A stretch of 64,000 bases of DNA from Streptomyces sp. NBC_00287 (GCF_036173105.1 NZ_CP108053.1:8742001-8806000); one strand, 5' to 3'; positions 16,872 to 26,233 are shown, counted from the stretch's first letter. The notes: generated from the sequence alone by a model not told the origin. Numbers and translations are program-made.

Positions 16872-16885
16872 CTTGCCGAAATTTG

Positions 16886-16924
16886 CTGCAAGTTCTTGCA
16901 GTCCCCGTAGTGGGCTGTTTGACT
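16886..16924 (+). promoter_or_regulatory. Promoter with perfect CTGCAAG-TT-CTTGCAG operator before the PfkB kinase
   Basis: CTGCAAGTTCTTGCAG (16886-16901) is a perfect 16-base palindrome. It carries TTGCAG as -35 (16896-16901), followed after 17 bases by TTGACT (16919-16924). The right half and spacing match the promoter of the cyclase gene at 1217-1248, which suggests one regulator controls both transcripts. CTTGCAG repeats are MalR-type targets in Streptomyces. Confidence 0.65.
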
Positions 16925-16958
16925 CACCTCCCCGAGCCGAGAGGAACGACGTAACCCC

Positions 16959-17876
16959 ATGAGCATTGAGACCGACGTCCTCGTCCTGGGCGGCGCGGGC
17001 GTGGACACCATCGTCCACGTCCCCGAACTGCCCGTCCCGTACGCCGACAGCTACATGATCCGACCCGGCATCAAGACCCGCGCGGGACAGAGCGGGGACT
17101 TCGTCGCGCTCGGCCTGAGCGCCCTGGGCCTGCGCACCCACCACCTCGACATGATCGGCGACGACGTGGAGGGCGATCTGGTCCGCGCCCTCCACCGCGA
17201 CCACGGCATCCCGCTGACCGCCGTACCGCAGCCCGCGGGCACCAAGCGCGCGGTCAACCTGGTCGGCCCCGACGGGCGACGGCTGTCCCTGTACGACGAC
17301 ACACGCTCCCGGGAGGCCGACCGCTTCCCGGAGGAGACGGTGCGCACCCTGGCCGCCGCCGCCCGTCACGCGCACGTGGTCATCACCCACCCCTGCTCCC
17401 AAGCCCTGCCGCTGCTGCGGGAGTCCGGGCTGACCGTCTCGACGGACCTGCACAACTGGGACGGCGAAAACCCCTACCACGAGCCCTTCGCCCTCGCCTC
17501 GGACCTCGTCTTCCTGTCGACCACCGCCCTCGCCGACCACGAGCGCACCATGCGGGACATCGCCGCCCGCGGCCGGGCGCGTATCGTCGTCGCCACCGCC
17601 GGAGCGGACGGCGCCTACCTGCTGGCCGACGGCGCGCTCACCCACATCCCCGCCGTCACCCCGCCCGCACCGGTGGTCGACTCCAACGGCGCGGGTGACG
17701 CCTTCGCCTCCGCCTTCCTGCTCGGCTGGCTGAACGGCGAGGACCCCGCACAGTGCGCCCTGTACGGCGCCGTCGCCGGGGCCTACGCCTGCACCGTCCC
17801 CTCCACCCGCACCGACGCCATCGGCCGCGACGGACTCCTCGACCGCGTCGCGGAGTTGGCGGGAGACCCCGTATGA
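16959..17876 (+). CDS. PfkB/ribokinase-family kinase
   Basis: A 305-residue ribokinase-fold kinase. The signature 2 motif SNGAGDAFASAFLLG carries the catalytic Asp247, and the N-terminal GGAGVDTIVHV and GIKTRAGQSGDFVALGLSALG match PfkB sugar-binding regions. In the acarbose cluster AcbK, of this fold, phosphorylates finished acarbose at O-7 for self-protection. An intracellular product or cyclitol kinase is inferred here. It opens the second transcript of the cluster and couples to the GMC gene through ATGA. Confidence 0.86.
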   Translation: MSIETDVLVLGGAGVDTIVHVPELPVPYADSYMIRPGIKTRAGQSGDFVALGLSALGLRTHHLDMIGDDVEGDLVRALHRDHGIPLTAVPQPAGTKRAVNLVGPDGRRLSLYDDTRSREADRFPEETVRTLAAAARHAHVVITHPCSQALPLLRESGLTVSTDLHNWDGENPYHEPFALASDLVFLSTTALADHERTMRDIAARGRARIVVATAGADGAYLLADGALTHIPAVTPPAPVVDSNGAGDAFASAFLLGWLNGEDPAQCALYGAVAGAYACTVPSTRTDAIGRDGLLDRVAELAGDPV

Positions 17877-19342
17877 CGGGTGGCTACGACGTCGTCGTCC
17901 TCGGCGGGGGAGTGGCCGGCTGTGTGCTGGCCTCCCGGCTGAGCGAGGACCCCGGGCGCACGGTGTGCCTGGTGGAGGCGGGTCCGGACTACGGCCCCGA
18001 CCACGGCGCCTGGCCGCACAGTCTGCGCGATGCCCACGCCCTGCCACGGGACGACGTCTGGGAACGCCGCACCGAGGTCCACCGCATCCGCGCCCGCGTC
18101 CTGGGCGGCTCCTCCTGCGTCAACGGGTGCTGGCACACCTGGGGTTCGGCACATGACCACCAGGAGTGGGAGAGCGCGGGCGGACCCTCCTGGTCGGCGG
18201 CGGCCATGGCGCCGTACCGGCACAAGGCCGTGGAGCGGATGCGGCTGCGGCAGGTGCCGGACCGGGAGTTCTCCGTCTGGGCCCGCGCCGCCCTGGCCGG
18301 AGCGCGCGAACTCGGCTACGAGGACGTGGACATGGGCGCGCCGGGCGGGCCCGGTTGCGGCACTCCGCTGATCAACGCGCTGGACGGTCTGCGCTGGAAC
18401 GCCGCCTTCGCCTATCTCGACCGCAATCGTCCGAACCTGACGATTCTCAGCGGCGCCACCGCCGACCGGCTGACCGTGCGGGACGGGCGGATCACGGGCG
18501 CCGAGGTCGTCGTCGACGGGCGGCGCGAGACTCTGGCGGCGGATACCTACGTGGTCGCCTGCGGTGCCTTCGGCTCGCCCGCGCTGCTGATGCGCAGCGG
18601 TATCGGCCCTGCGGACCATCTGCGGGCGGTCGGCATCCGTCCCGAGGTCGACCTGCCCGGGGTCGGCGCCAACCTCACCGATCAGCCAGGGGTGTTCGTC
18701 CCGCTGACTCCGACGCCCCATCTGAACGACGCGCTCGCCGCGAAGGAGCGCGAGGGCGAACTGTATGTCAGCCGCATGCTGATCAGAGCGGCGAGCCCCA
18801 ACTGCCCTGACGGGGCCTGGGACTTGCACATCCTGCCCTCCGCCGGCGACCCGCTGTTCGGCTCGCTGCCGCCCGGCCAGTACGAGGCGGGCATCTCCGC
18901 CTTCGTGATGAAACCCGCCTCCCGTGGCACGGTCCGCCTGCGCTCGGCCGACCCCGACACGCCCCTGGACATCGACCCGGCGTTCCTCAGCGATCCGGAG
19001 GGCCGCGACCTCGTCACGCTCCGCCACGGCCTGGAGATCGTCGAGCGGCTCGCCGCGACGACGGCGCTCAAACCCCTGGCAACCGGGCACCCGTCGCGCG
19101 ACCTGTCCGACGACGACCTGCGCACCCGGCTCGGCACCTACTGGCACCCCGTGGGCACCTGCGCCATGGGCCGCCCGGACGATCCATCGGCCGTCGTCGA
19201 CGGCGAGGGCCGGGTCCGGGGCATCGCCGACCTGCGCGTCGCCGACGCCTCCGTCCTGCCCACCGTCCCCGCCGCGAACACCCAACTACCGGTGCTCGCC
19301 CTCGCCGAACTGCTCGCCGACAAGATGAAGGAGGCACGATGA
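17873..19342 (+). CDS. GMC-family FAD oxidoreductase
   Basis: A 489-residue glucose-methanol-choline oxidoreductase. The FAD motif DVVVLGGGVAGCVLASRLSE is near the N terminus, the GMC signature RVLGGSSCVNG near residue 80, and the active-site pair is His425 (YWHPVGTCAMG) and Asn469 (VPAANTQLP). Such enzymes oxidise alcohols, including cyclitol and sugar hydroxyls, to ketones or aldehydes. In this cluster it could form a keto group for amination or a further step. No counterpart is known in the acarbose cluster. ATG at 17873 is inside the PfkB stop. Confidence 0.87.
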   Translation: MTGGYDVVVLGGGVAGCVLASRLSEDPGRTVCLVEAGPDYGPDHGAWPHSLRDAHALPRDDVWERRTEVHRIRARVLGGSSCVNGCWHTWGSAHDHQEWESAGGPSWSAAAMAPYRHKAVERMRLRQVPDREFSVWARAALAGARELGYEDVDMGAPGGPGCGTPLINALDGLRWNAAFAYLDRNRPNLTILSGATADRLTVRDGRITGAEVVVDGRRETLAADTYVVACGAFGSPALLMRSGIGPADHLRAVGIRPEVDLPGVGANLTDQPGVFVPLTPTPHLNDALAAKEREGELYVSRMLIRAASPNCPDGAWDLHILPSAGDPLFGSLPPGQYEAGISAFVMKPASRGTVRLRSADPDTPLDIDPAFLSDPEGRDLVTLRHGLEIVERLAATTALKPLATGHPSRDLSDDDLRTRLGTYWHPVGTCAMGRPDDPSAVVDGEGRVRGIADLRVADASVLPTVPAANTQLPVLALAELLADKMKEAR

Positions 19343-20259
19343 CCCGGCTGATCCAAGGCTGCATGGGCCTGGGCGGCGCCTGGGACCGCACCCCCTATAC
19401 GGCAGGCGACATCGAGCATGCCGAAGCCGCTGTGGCAGCGGCCCTGGACGCGGGCATCACCCGCTTCGACCACGCTGACATCTACCGCTTCGGCAAGTCC
19501 GAGGCGGTCTTCGGTGAGGTGCTGGCCCGCGCCTCCGGACTGCGCGAGCGGATCGAGATCCAGACAAAGTGCGGTATCCGCCTCGCCGAGGGCGACCGGC
19601 CAGGCCTGTACGACCTGCGCGCCGAGACCATCCTGGCCCGCGTACGGGAGAGCCTCGACCGGCTGTGCACCGACGTCATCGACACCCTCCTGCTGCACCG
19701 CCCCGACCCCCTCGCCGACCCCGACGAGATCGCGAAGGCCCTGCACACGCTCCACGACCAGGGCCTGGTACGGCGGTTCGGCGTGTCCAACATGAGTGCC
19801 GCCCAGATCACCCGCCTCCAGGCCTGTCTCGACGTACCGCTGACGGTCGATCAGCTGGAGATGAGCCTGGCCCGGCGCGACTGGGTCGAGGCCGGGGTGC
19901 TGGTCAACACCCCCGCGGCGGCCGGAATCGGCTTCCCGGAGGGCACCCTCGAGCACTGCGCCGCCCACGGCATCGAGCTCCAGGCCTGGGGCCCGCTGGC
20001 CCGCGGCCGCTACAGCGGAGGCGAGCCCTCCCCGGCGGCGGACCTTGTCGCGGAACTCGCCCGACGCCACGACACCACCCCGGAAACGGTCCTGCTCTGG
20101 TGGCTCCAGCGCCACCCCGCCGGGATCGTCCCGGTCGTCGGCACCAGCAGGCCCGAGCGGATCCGCGCCTGCCGGGACGCAGCCGTACGCACCCCCGAAC
20201 TCGCCCACGAGGAGTGGTACGAGCTGTGGATCGCCGCCCGCGGCGCCCCGCTGCCGTAA
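19339..20259 (+). CDS. Aldo/keto reductase
   Basis: A 306-residue (beta/alpha)8 NADPH-dependent reductase. The catalytic tetrad appears as Asp and Tyr in RFDHADIYRFG, Lys in IQTKCGI and His in LLLHRPDP. The coenzyme-binding C-terminal VVGTSRPERI is normal. It is similar in type to YdhF-like AKRs. It follows the GMC oxidase through an ATGA overlap, which suggests a paired oxidation and reduction that would epimerise an alcohol centre. That pairing is an inference. Confidence 0.86.
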   Translation: MTRLIQGCMGLGGAWDRTPYTAGDIEHAEAAVAAALDAGITRFDHADIYRFGKSEAVFGEVLARASGLRERIEIQTKCGIRLAEGDRPGLYDLRAETILARVRESLDRLCTDVIDTLLLHRPDPLADPDEIAKALHTLHDQGLVRRFGVSNMSAAQITRLQACLDVPLTVDQLEMSLARRDWVEAGVLVNTPAAAGIGFPEGTLEHCAAHGIELQAWGPLARGRYSGGEPSPAADLVAELARRHDTTPETVLLWWLQRHPAGIVPVVGTSRPERIRACRDAAVRTPELAHEEWYELWIAARGAPLP

Positions 20260-20305
20260 CCCGCCCGCCTGCCCTCGCCCACCTACGGACGGAGAACCCA
20301 CCACC

Positions 20306-22321
20306 GTGACCGCCAGCCCCGGACTCCTGCAGTCCGCCCGCTTCTACATCACCTTCCGCTGCAACTCGCTGTGCGGCTACTGCAACGTCTGGCAGGACGA
20401 CAAGTTCAAGGGCTACGAGGAGCTCACCCTGGAGCGGGCCCGGCAGATCCTCGACGAGCTGTACGAACTCGGCGTGCGCTACGTCGACTTCACCGGCGGT
20501 GAGCCGGTGCTGCACCCGCACATCGACGGCATCGTGCAGTACGCCAAGTCCCTCGGCATGACCGTGGAGATCACCAGCAACGGCATCCGGTTCGCCAAGC
20601 ACATCGACGCCATCGTGCCCTACGTCGACACCATGAACGTCTCCCTGGACACGCTCCGGGCCGACCGCTACCGGCAGATCCGCGGAGTGCCCACCCTGGA
20701 CCGCGCACTCGACGTCATCCAGCGCGTCATCGCCACCGGCTCCGGCAACCTCAAGCTGATCTGCGTGGTCACCCGGGAGAACGTGGACGAGGTGCCGGAG
20801 CTGCTGCGCTTCGCCCACGAGAACCGGATCACCATCTACTTCTCCGGCATGTTCGAGTACTTCGACGAGCAGGACACCGTCCGCGACATGAACCGGACGG
20901 CCCGCAAGCTGAAGCTGATCGAGCAGAACGGCAAGCCGCTCGCCGACGCCGACCGCGCCGGGCGCCTGGAGGAGTCGGAGGCGACCGGCACCACCATCGC
21001 GGACGAGCTGATACGGCTGCTCTACCAGCCGTTCGCCCTGATCAACCTGCACTTCCGCAAGTACATGGAGACCCTGGACCCCACGGCGCCGACCGACTGC
21101 TTCGCCAACAAGCGCATCCTCACCGTCGGCCCGGACGGGCGACTGGTGCTGCCCTGCTACCACGCCTTCGACAACTCGGTGCAGTGGGACCGGCCGCTCA
21201 GAGAGCTGGTGCAGGACCCGGAGTTCCTGCGGGTGCGGGACGAGGAGGTCGGCCATCGCTCGGAGTGCCGCAGCTGCACCGTCTTCCCGTACATCGGTCT
21301 CTCGTTCAGCTACCGCTTCGACAAGATCTTCCTCTACCAGGCCCTCTCCGAGGAGATCGCCAAGATCAAGACCCGTTTCGCCGACCCCCTCCACCCCCGT
21401 CTCAGCCTGCCCCATGACGAACTCCACGAGCGCTACACGGAGTTGGAGCGCCTGATCGACCGAGCTCTGCCCACCCCGCGCCCGCCCCAGAACTCCGACC
21501 ACTTCTACCGCTTCGAGACCACCGGCACCGGCATCCGCACAGAACTCCTCGCCGGCGAGATCAGCCTCGCCGAGCTGCTCGGCGACCACGCGCAGAGCGA
21601 GTGCTGGGGCATCCAGCGCTCACCGCACACCTGGATGCGACTCGTCTACCGCGACCTCGTACCCGCACTGCAGGACCTCGTGGACGAGAGCACCTACGAG
21701 TCCTTGGTCGGCGAGCTGTACGCCGTCCAACTCGCTTGGTGGCAGGGTTACTTGGCGCGCTACTACCGGGGCGGCGACCAGGCCGACACGGCCGGTCCCG
21801 AGAAGGTGCTGACCGGCTTCCTGGAGCGTACGGCGGCCGCACTGCCCGACACTTCGCGCGCCGCACGCGTCCGCGAGGTGCTGCTGCACGCCGGGTGCGT
21901 CCTCGGCCTGCCGCCCGAAACCCTCGTACCGCTGGCCGTGCGCACCCCCTTCCCCGAAGCCGCGCTGATCGCCAAGCACCTGCTGCTCATCGCCGACGAC
22001 ACCGACCTGCCGCGGTACGCGGACCTGCTCCCCGAACAGGCCGCCGAACCGCTGCGTCGCGTCGCCGGCGCCCGCCTCCCGGACGCCGACAACGCCCCGC
22101 TGGACCCGGAGACCGCCGCCCTGCTCGGCCTTGCGCCACAGGCGAGCGTCGACCAGGCCACGGCCGAACGCCTGGTGGCCGCAGTGGCCGCCCTCGCCCC
22201 CGAAGAGCGCACCACGCTCGCCGAACGCCTGCTCACCCACGAACTGGGTAATCCCCGGGCCCTGCGCGAGAGGAGTCAGACGCACTCGACCGTGGGCCCC
22301 GCCAGCATGCCCCCCGTGTAG
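20306..22321 (+). CDS. Radical SAM enzyme with long C-terminal region
   Basis: A 671-residue protein. The radical SAM core starts almost at the N terminus with CNSLCGYC (Cys19, 23, 26) and has TGGEPVLHP for SAM binding. A second Cys set (TDCFANK, LPCYHAF, SECRSC, about residues 265-330) suggests an auxiliary cluster of the SPASM/twitch kind. Residues from about 370 to the end form a helical region I do not recognise. Possible roles are dehydrogenation or epimerisation of a cyclitol or sugar (as BtrN-type enzymes do) or peptide modification. It sits 46 bases after the AKR and ends the cluster. GTG at 20306 follows GGACGGAGAA. Its last 46 bases overlap the convergent secreted-protein gene. Confidence 0.85.
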   Translation: MTASPGLLQSARFYITFRCNSLCGYCNVWQDDKFKGYEELTLERARQILDELYELGVRYVDFTGGEPVLHPHIDGIVQYAKSLGMTVEITSNGIRFAKHIDAIVPYVDTMNVSLDTLRADRYRQIRGVPTLDRALDVIQRVIATGSGNLKLICVVTRENVDEVPELLRFAHENRITIYFSGMFEYFDEQDTVRDMNRTARKLKLIEQNGKPLADADRAGRLEESEATGTTIADELIRLLYQPFALINLHFRKYMETLDPTAPTDCFANKRILTVGPDGRLVLPCYHAFDNSVQWDRPLRELVQDPEFLRVRDEEVGHRSECRSCTVFPYIGLSFSYRFDKIFLYQALSEEIAKIKTRFADPLHPRLSLPHDELHERYTELERLIDRALPTPRPPQNSDHFYRFETTGTGIRTELLAGEISLAELLGDHAQSECWGIQRSPHTWMRLVYRDLVPALQDLVDESTYESLVGELYAVQLAWWQGYLARYYRGGDQADTAGPEKVLTGFLERTAAALPDTSRAARVREVLLHAGCVLGLPPETLVPLAVRTPFPEAALIAKHLLLIADDTDLPRYADLLPEQAAEPLRRVAGARLPDADNAPLDPETAALLGLAPQASVDQATAERLVAAVAALAPEERTTLAERLLTHELGNPRALRERSQTHSTVGPASMPPV

Positions 22322-23136
22322 AGAGCCTGCCCCTGGGGCATCCAGTAGCCCAGCTTGGAGACCACCGTGGAGCAGGTGTCCCGCTGGGCGACCCGGACGA
22401 CCACGGTGGCGGGGCGGCCCGGCTGGAGGTCGGTCAGGGCGCAGTCGAGGGCGTACAGGTTCCGGGTCGTGGAGGGGTGGCGGCCGACCAGCGGATTGAC
22501 GCAGCGGGCGTCGTCGGTGGCCAGCTCCACCCCTGAGGCCTCCTCCCCGATCAGCCCGAACCGCGCGCTGCCGTCGCCCCGTTCACTGTCGCGGTACACG
22601 GTGTACGTCAGGGTCGTCGCCGTACCGCGCCGCAGCGTGCCCCGGTCGACCTCGACGCGATGCGTGGGTGCCGCCTTCGGCGCGCTGAGCGTGAGGCCGG
22701 CCCGGACCGTCCCGGTCAGGTCCACGCCCGCGGGATCGGAGCGGACCCGGACCTCGGCCTCGACGTCGTAGGTTCCGGGACCGGGGTACTCCCGCGAGCC
22801 GGGCAGCGTTCCGGAGGCGACCGTCACGCCGTCGCGCCGCGCGGTCCAGGTGCCCGAGGTCAGACACGCCGCCCGGGCGGGCGACCCGGCCCGGCGGCAG
22901 GTCGCGGGCGCCGAGACCGCCATCATCGCCGTACCGCTGCCCAGGCACAGCGAGACCGAGGCCCGTTGCCCGCCCGGGCCCTGCAGGACGCCGGCCGGCG
23001 CGCACAGCGTCGCCGGACCCGCCACGGCCGGTGCCGGCGGCGGGTCCGGCAGGCCCCACGCGGGTGCCGCGACGGCGAGCGGCAGCACCGCGGCCGCCCC
23101 GAGCAGATTCCTCAGACTGGTCAGACGTGTCCGCAC
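22276..23136 (-). CDS. Secreted protein of unknown function
   Basis: A 286-residue protein with a Sec-type signal peptide (basic start RTRLTSLRNLL, hydrophobic core, likely cut near APAWG). A Pro-rich linker follows, then about 240 residues rich in beta-strand patterns, with Cys pairs spread along the chain and a C-terminal TVECV. I do not recognise the family. The GTG at 23136 has GGAGG seven bases upstream, which fixes the start. It is convergent with the radical SAM gene, and the two coding ends overlap by 46 bases. Confidence 0.7.
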   Translation of the reverse strand: MRTRLTSLRNLLGAAAVLPLAVAAPAWGLPDPPPAPAVAGPATLCAPAGVLQGPGGQRASVSLCLGSGTAMMAVSAPATCRRAGSPARAACLTSGTWTARRDGVTVASGTLPGSREYPGPGTYDVEAEVRVRSDPAGVDLTGTVRAGLTLSAPKAAPTHRVEVDRGTLRRGTATTLTYTVYRDSERGDGSARFGLIGEEASGVELATDDARCVNPLVGRHPSTTRNLYALDCALTDLQPGRPATVVVRVAQRDTCSTVVSKLGYWMPQGQALYTGGMLAGPTVECV

Positions 23137-23314
23137 CGCGTTCCTCCGTACGGCCGCGACCGGCCGTCCGCCGGTCCTCTGCGCCGAGGATGAGGGAGCG
23201 ATCCGGCCACCGAGCCGCTCCCACGCCGCACGGTCACCTGCGGGCAGCAATGCGCCGCGCACTCCACGTCGTACGCTCGCCCTGGTACCGACCCCGAAGG
23301 CAGGAGCAGCAACG

Positions 23315-24283
23315 ATGCAGTACGTGAAGCTCGGTTCGACGGGCCTGGACGTGTCGCGGATCTGTCTGGGCTGCATGACCTACGGGCTGCCCGACCGAGG
23401 TGTGCACGACTGGACGCTCGACGAGGAGGCCTCCCGCCCGCTGATCCGGCAGGCGCTCGAAGCGGGCATCAACTTCTTCGACACCGCGAACGTCTACTCC
23501 GACGGCACCAGCGAGGAGATCGTAGGCCGGGCGCTCGCCGACTTCGCCCGGCGCGACGAGTATGTGCTGGCCACCAAGGTGAACGGCCGGATGCGGCCCG
23601 GGCCCAACGGGGCAGGGCTCTCCCGCAAGGCGATCCTGGCGGAGATCGACCACAGCCTCAGCCGCCTCGGCACCGACTACGTCGACCTGTACCAGATCCA
23701 CCGCTTCGACCCGCACACCCCGGTCGAGGAGACGATGGAGGCGCTGAACGACCTGGTGAAGGCCGGCAAGGTGCGCTATCTCGGCGCGAGTTCGATGTAC
23801 GCCTGGCAGTTCTCCAAGATGCAGTACACCGCCGAGCGGTACGGCTGGACCAAGTTCATCTCCATGCAGAACCACTACAACCTCCTCTACCGCGAGGAGG
23901 AGCGCGAGATGCTGCCCCTGTGCGCGGACCAGGGCGTCGGCGTACTGCCCTGGAGTCCGCTGGCCCGGGGCCGCCTCACCCGCGACTGGGGCACCGTCAC
24001 CGAACGCAGCGCGGGCGACAACTTCGGCAGCCGTCTCTACCAGGAGAGCGACCGCACGATCGTGGAGGCGGTCACCCGAGTGGCGAACGACCGGGGAGTC
24101 CCCCGCGCCCAGGTGGCCCTCGCCTGGCTCCTGCACCGCGACACGGTGGCGGCCCCGATCGTCGGCGCCGCCAAGCCTCAGCACATCGAGGACGCGGCGG
24201 CGGCGGTCGAACTGACGCTGAGCGAGAAGGAGATCGAGGAGTTGGAGCAGCCCTACACGGCTCGGGCCATCGTCGGGCACTGA
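23315..24283 (+). CDS. Aldo/keto reductase
   Basis: A 322-residue NADPH-dependent reductase with the tetrad in FFDTANVYSDG (Asp, Tyr), LATKVNG (Lys) and YQIHRFD (His), and the C-terminal IVGAAKPQHIEDA. Sequence style matches the YajO/Gcy-like group often annotated as general stress or xenobiotic carbonyl reductases. ATG at 23315 follows AGGAGC. It is a single gene ending two bases before the stop of the convergent PhyH gene, and has no clear tie to the cyclitol cluster. Confidence 0.88.
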   Translation: MQYVKLGSTGLDVSRICLGCMTYGLPDRGVHDWTLDEEASRPLIRQALEAGINFFDTANVYSDGTSEEIVGRALADFARRDEYVLATKVNGRMRPGPNGAGLSRKAILAEIDHSLSRLGTDYVDLYQIHRFDPHTPVEETMEALNDLVKAGKVRYLGASSMYAWQFSKMQYTAERYGWTKFISMQNHYNLLYREEEREMLPLCADQGVGVLPWSPLARGRLTRDWGTVTERSAGDNFGSRLYQESDRTIVEAVTRVANDRGVPRAQVALAWLLHRDTVAAPIVGAAKPQHIEDAAAAVELTLSEKEIEELEQPYTARAIVGH

Positions 24284-24284
24284 C

Positions 24285-25082
24285 CTAGTGCGGTCCGTGC
24301 GGCACCCCGAACTCGGTTCCGCACGGACCCGCGCCCGCGCTCTCCGGCAACGGAACCCGCTCACCGTGCATCGACAGGGTCCGGTAGTACCCACCGATCC
24401 GCTCGGCCGACCGCCCGGCATAGTGGCCGATGAACGAACGCCGGAACCGATCGGCGCTGCGATTCGGCTGAGAACCGTGCACCAGGCTGCCGTTGAAGAA
24501 CAGCACATCCCCCGGCGCCATATCGACGGGCACGGATGCGAGTCCCGGCGGCGGCGGAACGTACTCCCGGGCGAACGACACCCCCGCGTCCGCCTCCTCC
24601 GGACAGAACACCTCCATACGATGCGTGCCGGGTACGACCTCGAGCCCGCCGTTGTCCCGGTCGATCACGTCACACGCGATCCAGGCCGCCACACAGGTGC
24701 CCGGCTCGACCCGCAGATAGAAGTTGTCCTGGTGCAGCGCCTGCCCCCGAGCCCCGGGCGGCTTGAAATAGAACATGCTCTGCGCCGCGAGCACCTCCTC
24801 GCCGAGCAGCAGCTCCAGCACTTCCCGCAGCCGGGGATCGAGCAGCACCCTGAGCGACAACTCGTCGATCTCGTGCGGCTGCATCACGCGCGGATACTCC
24901 CGCAACGGATCGCCGTCCGCCGCCCGCGGCTCGAAATGCCCCGGTACCGGCCCGCCCGCATGCAGCGCCGCGAACCGCTCGCACAACCGGTCGATCTCGT
25001 CGTAGCCGAACAGCCCGCGCGCGATCATGAACCCGTCCTCGCGGAACTGCCGGAGCCCGGCGTCGATGTCCGTGGCTGTCAT
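24285..25082 (-). CDS. Phytanoyl-CoA dioxygenase (PhyH) family protein
   Basis: A 265-residue Fe(II)/2-oxoglutarate-dependent dioxygenase. The metal triad is His and Asp in ALHQDNFYLR and His in LVHGSQPNRS, and an Arg pair near RFRRSFIGHY should hold 2-oxoglutarate. Members hydroxylate small molecules or fatty acyl groups. The substrate here is unknown. It is divergently transcribed from an AraC regulator only 64 bases away, which is the likely controller. Confidence 0.88.
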   Translation of the reverse strand: MTATDIDAGLRQFREDGFMIARGLFGYDEIDRLCERFAALHAGGPVPGHFEPRAADGDPLREYPRVMQPHEIDELSLRVLLDPRLREVLELLLGEEVLAAQSMFYFKPPGARGQALHQDNFYLRVEPGTCVAAWIACDVIDRDNGGLEVVPGTHRMEVFCPEEADAGVSFAREYVPPPPGLASVPVDMAPGDVLFFNGSLVHGSQPNRSADRFRRSFIGHYAGRSAERIGGYYRTLSMHGERVPLPESAGAGPCGTEFGVPHGPH

Positions 25083-25146
25083 GCGTCCACTCCTTCGGTC
25101 AGGGGGTGTCTGTACGTCACGCTAGGGCGATGCCCGCCCGAGGAGG

Positions 25147-26082
25147 ATGCCCGTGGGTGCTGACGGATTGCCCGAGACTGCCGACCCGGCCCCACCGCCC
25201 GGCCTGGTGGTCGTCGGCCGCTTCGACCAGCCGCCGGGATACCACGTCAACCGGCCGGAAGGCGCCGACAGCTGGCTGTTCACCTGGACCACCGGCGGCC
25301 ACGGCCGGCTGCGCCAGGGCGCGGCGGAGACCCGGGCATCACCCGGCGACCTCGTGGTGCTGGCGCCCGGCGTCCGGCACCGCTACGGAGTCGAACCCGG
25401 CGCCTCCCACTGGCAGTTCTGGTGGGCGCACTGCCAGGCCCGGCCGACCTGGCAGGCCTGGCTGCGTCCGTACGACGCCGGGGACGGTCTGTACGTCGTC
25501 TCACCGACCCCGGACGCCCTGCGCGACCGCGTCGACGCGGCATTCGGGCGGATGCTCGCCGACGCCCGCTGGACCGGCAGCGGCGCGCCGCCCGACACCG
25601 GCGCCGAGGCCGACCGGGTAGCCGTGGCCCACGGTTCGGCGGCTCGCGAACTCGCCCTGTGCGCCCTGGAGGAGGCCGTTCTGCTTACCGCCGCCACCGC
25701 GCGCCCGAGCTCGCCCCTGCCCGGAGTCGATGCGCGGGTGCGCCGCGCGGAGGCGCTGATCGCCGCTGATCCGGGCGCCCCGCACACCGTTCGCTCGCTC
25801 GCCGGGCACGTCGCCCTGTCACCGTCCCGTTTCGCCCATCTCTTCACCCGGCAAGTCGGCGTGTCGCCGATGCGCGCGCTGCGCGAGGCGCGACTGCGCC
25901 ATGCCGCACGGCTGCTGGAGGGCAGCGACCTGTCCGTGGAACGGATCGCGACGGCTTCCGGATTCGCCAGTCCTTTTCACTTCAACCGGGTCTTCCGAGA
26001 ACGCTACGGCACACCCCCCGGCGCCTTCCGGGCGAAGGGTCCAATGGTTGAAGGCGTGGACCAGGGCGCGGGCGGCCGGTGA
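25147..26082 (+). CDS. AraC-family transcriptional regulator
   Basis: A 311-residue regulator. An N-terminal cupin-like sensing domain (residues about 20-130, with SPGDLVVLAPGVRHRY) is followed by two helix-turn-helix units (about 210-300) ending FHFNRVFRERYGTPPGAFR, the AraC hallmark. GAGGAGG lies directly before the ATG at 25147. Its divergent placement suggests control of the PhyH dioxygenase gene. A GGCCGG/CCGGCC hairpin covers its stop codon (26074-26091) and may serve as a weak terminator. Confidence 0.9.
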   Translation: MPVGADGLPETADPAPPPGLVVVGRFDQPPGYHVNRPEGADSWLFTWTTGGHGRLRQGAAETRASPGDLVVLAPGVRHRYGVEPGASHWQFWWAHCQARPTWQAWLRPYDAGDGLYVVSPTPDALRDRVDAAFGRMLADARWTGSGAPPDTGAEADRVAVAHGSAARELALCALEEAVLLTAATARPSSPLPGVDARVRRAEALIAADPGAPHTVRSLAGHVALSPSRFAHLFTRQVGVSPMRALREARLRHAARLLEGSDLSVERIATASGFASPFHFNRVFRERYGTPPGAFRAKGPMVEGVDQGAGGR

Positions 26083-26233
26083 TTTCCGGCCAGCCTGACG
26101 CGTCGCTTCAATGGTTGTGGAGACATCCGTCCGCGCTTGATGAATACGGTTGTCCCGCCCGACAGCGATACGCACCGAGTCTTTACTGACGCATGTTCAA
26201 TTACTGGCATCGCGCACACTGTGCTCAAAACCG

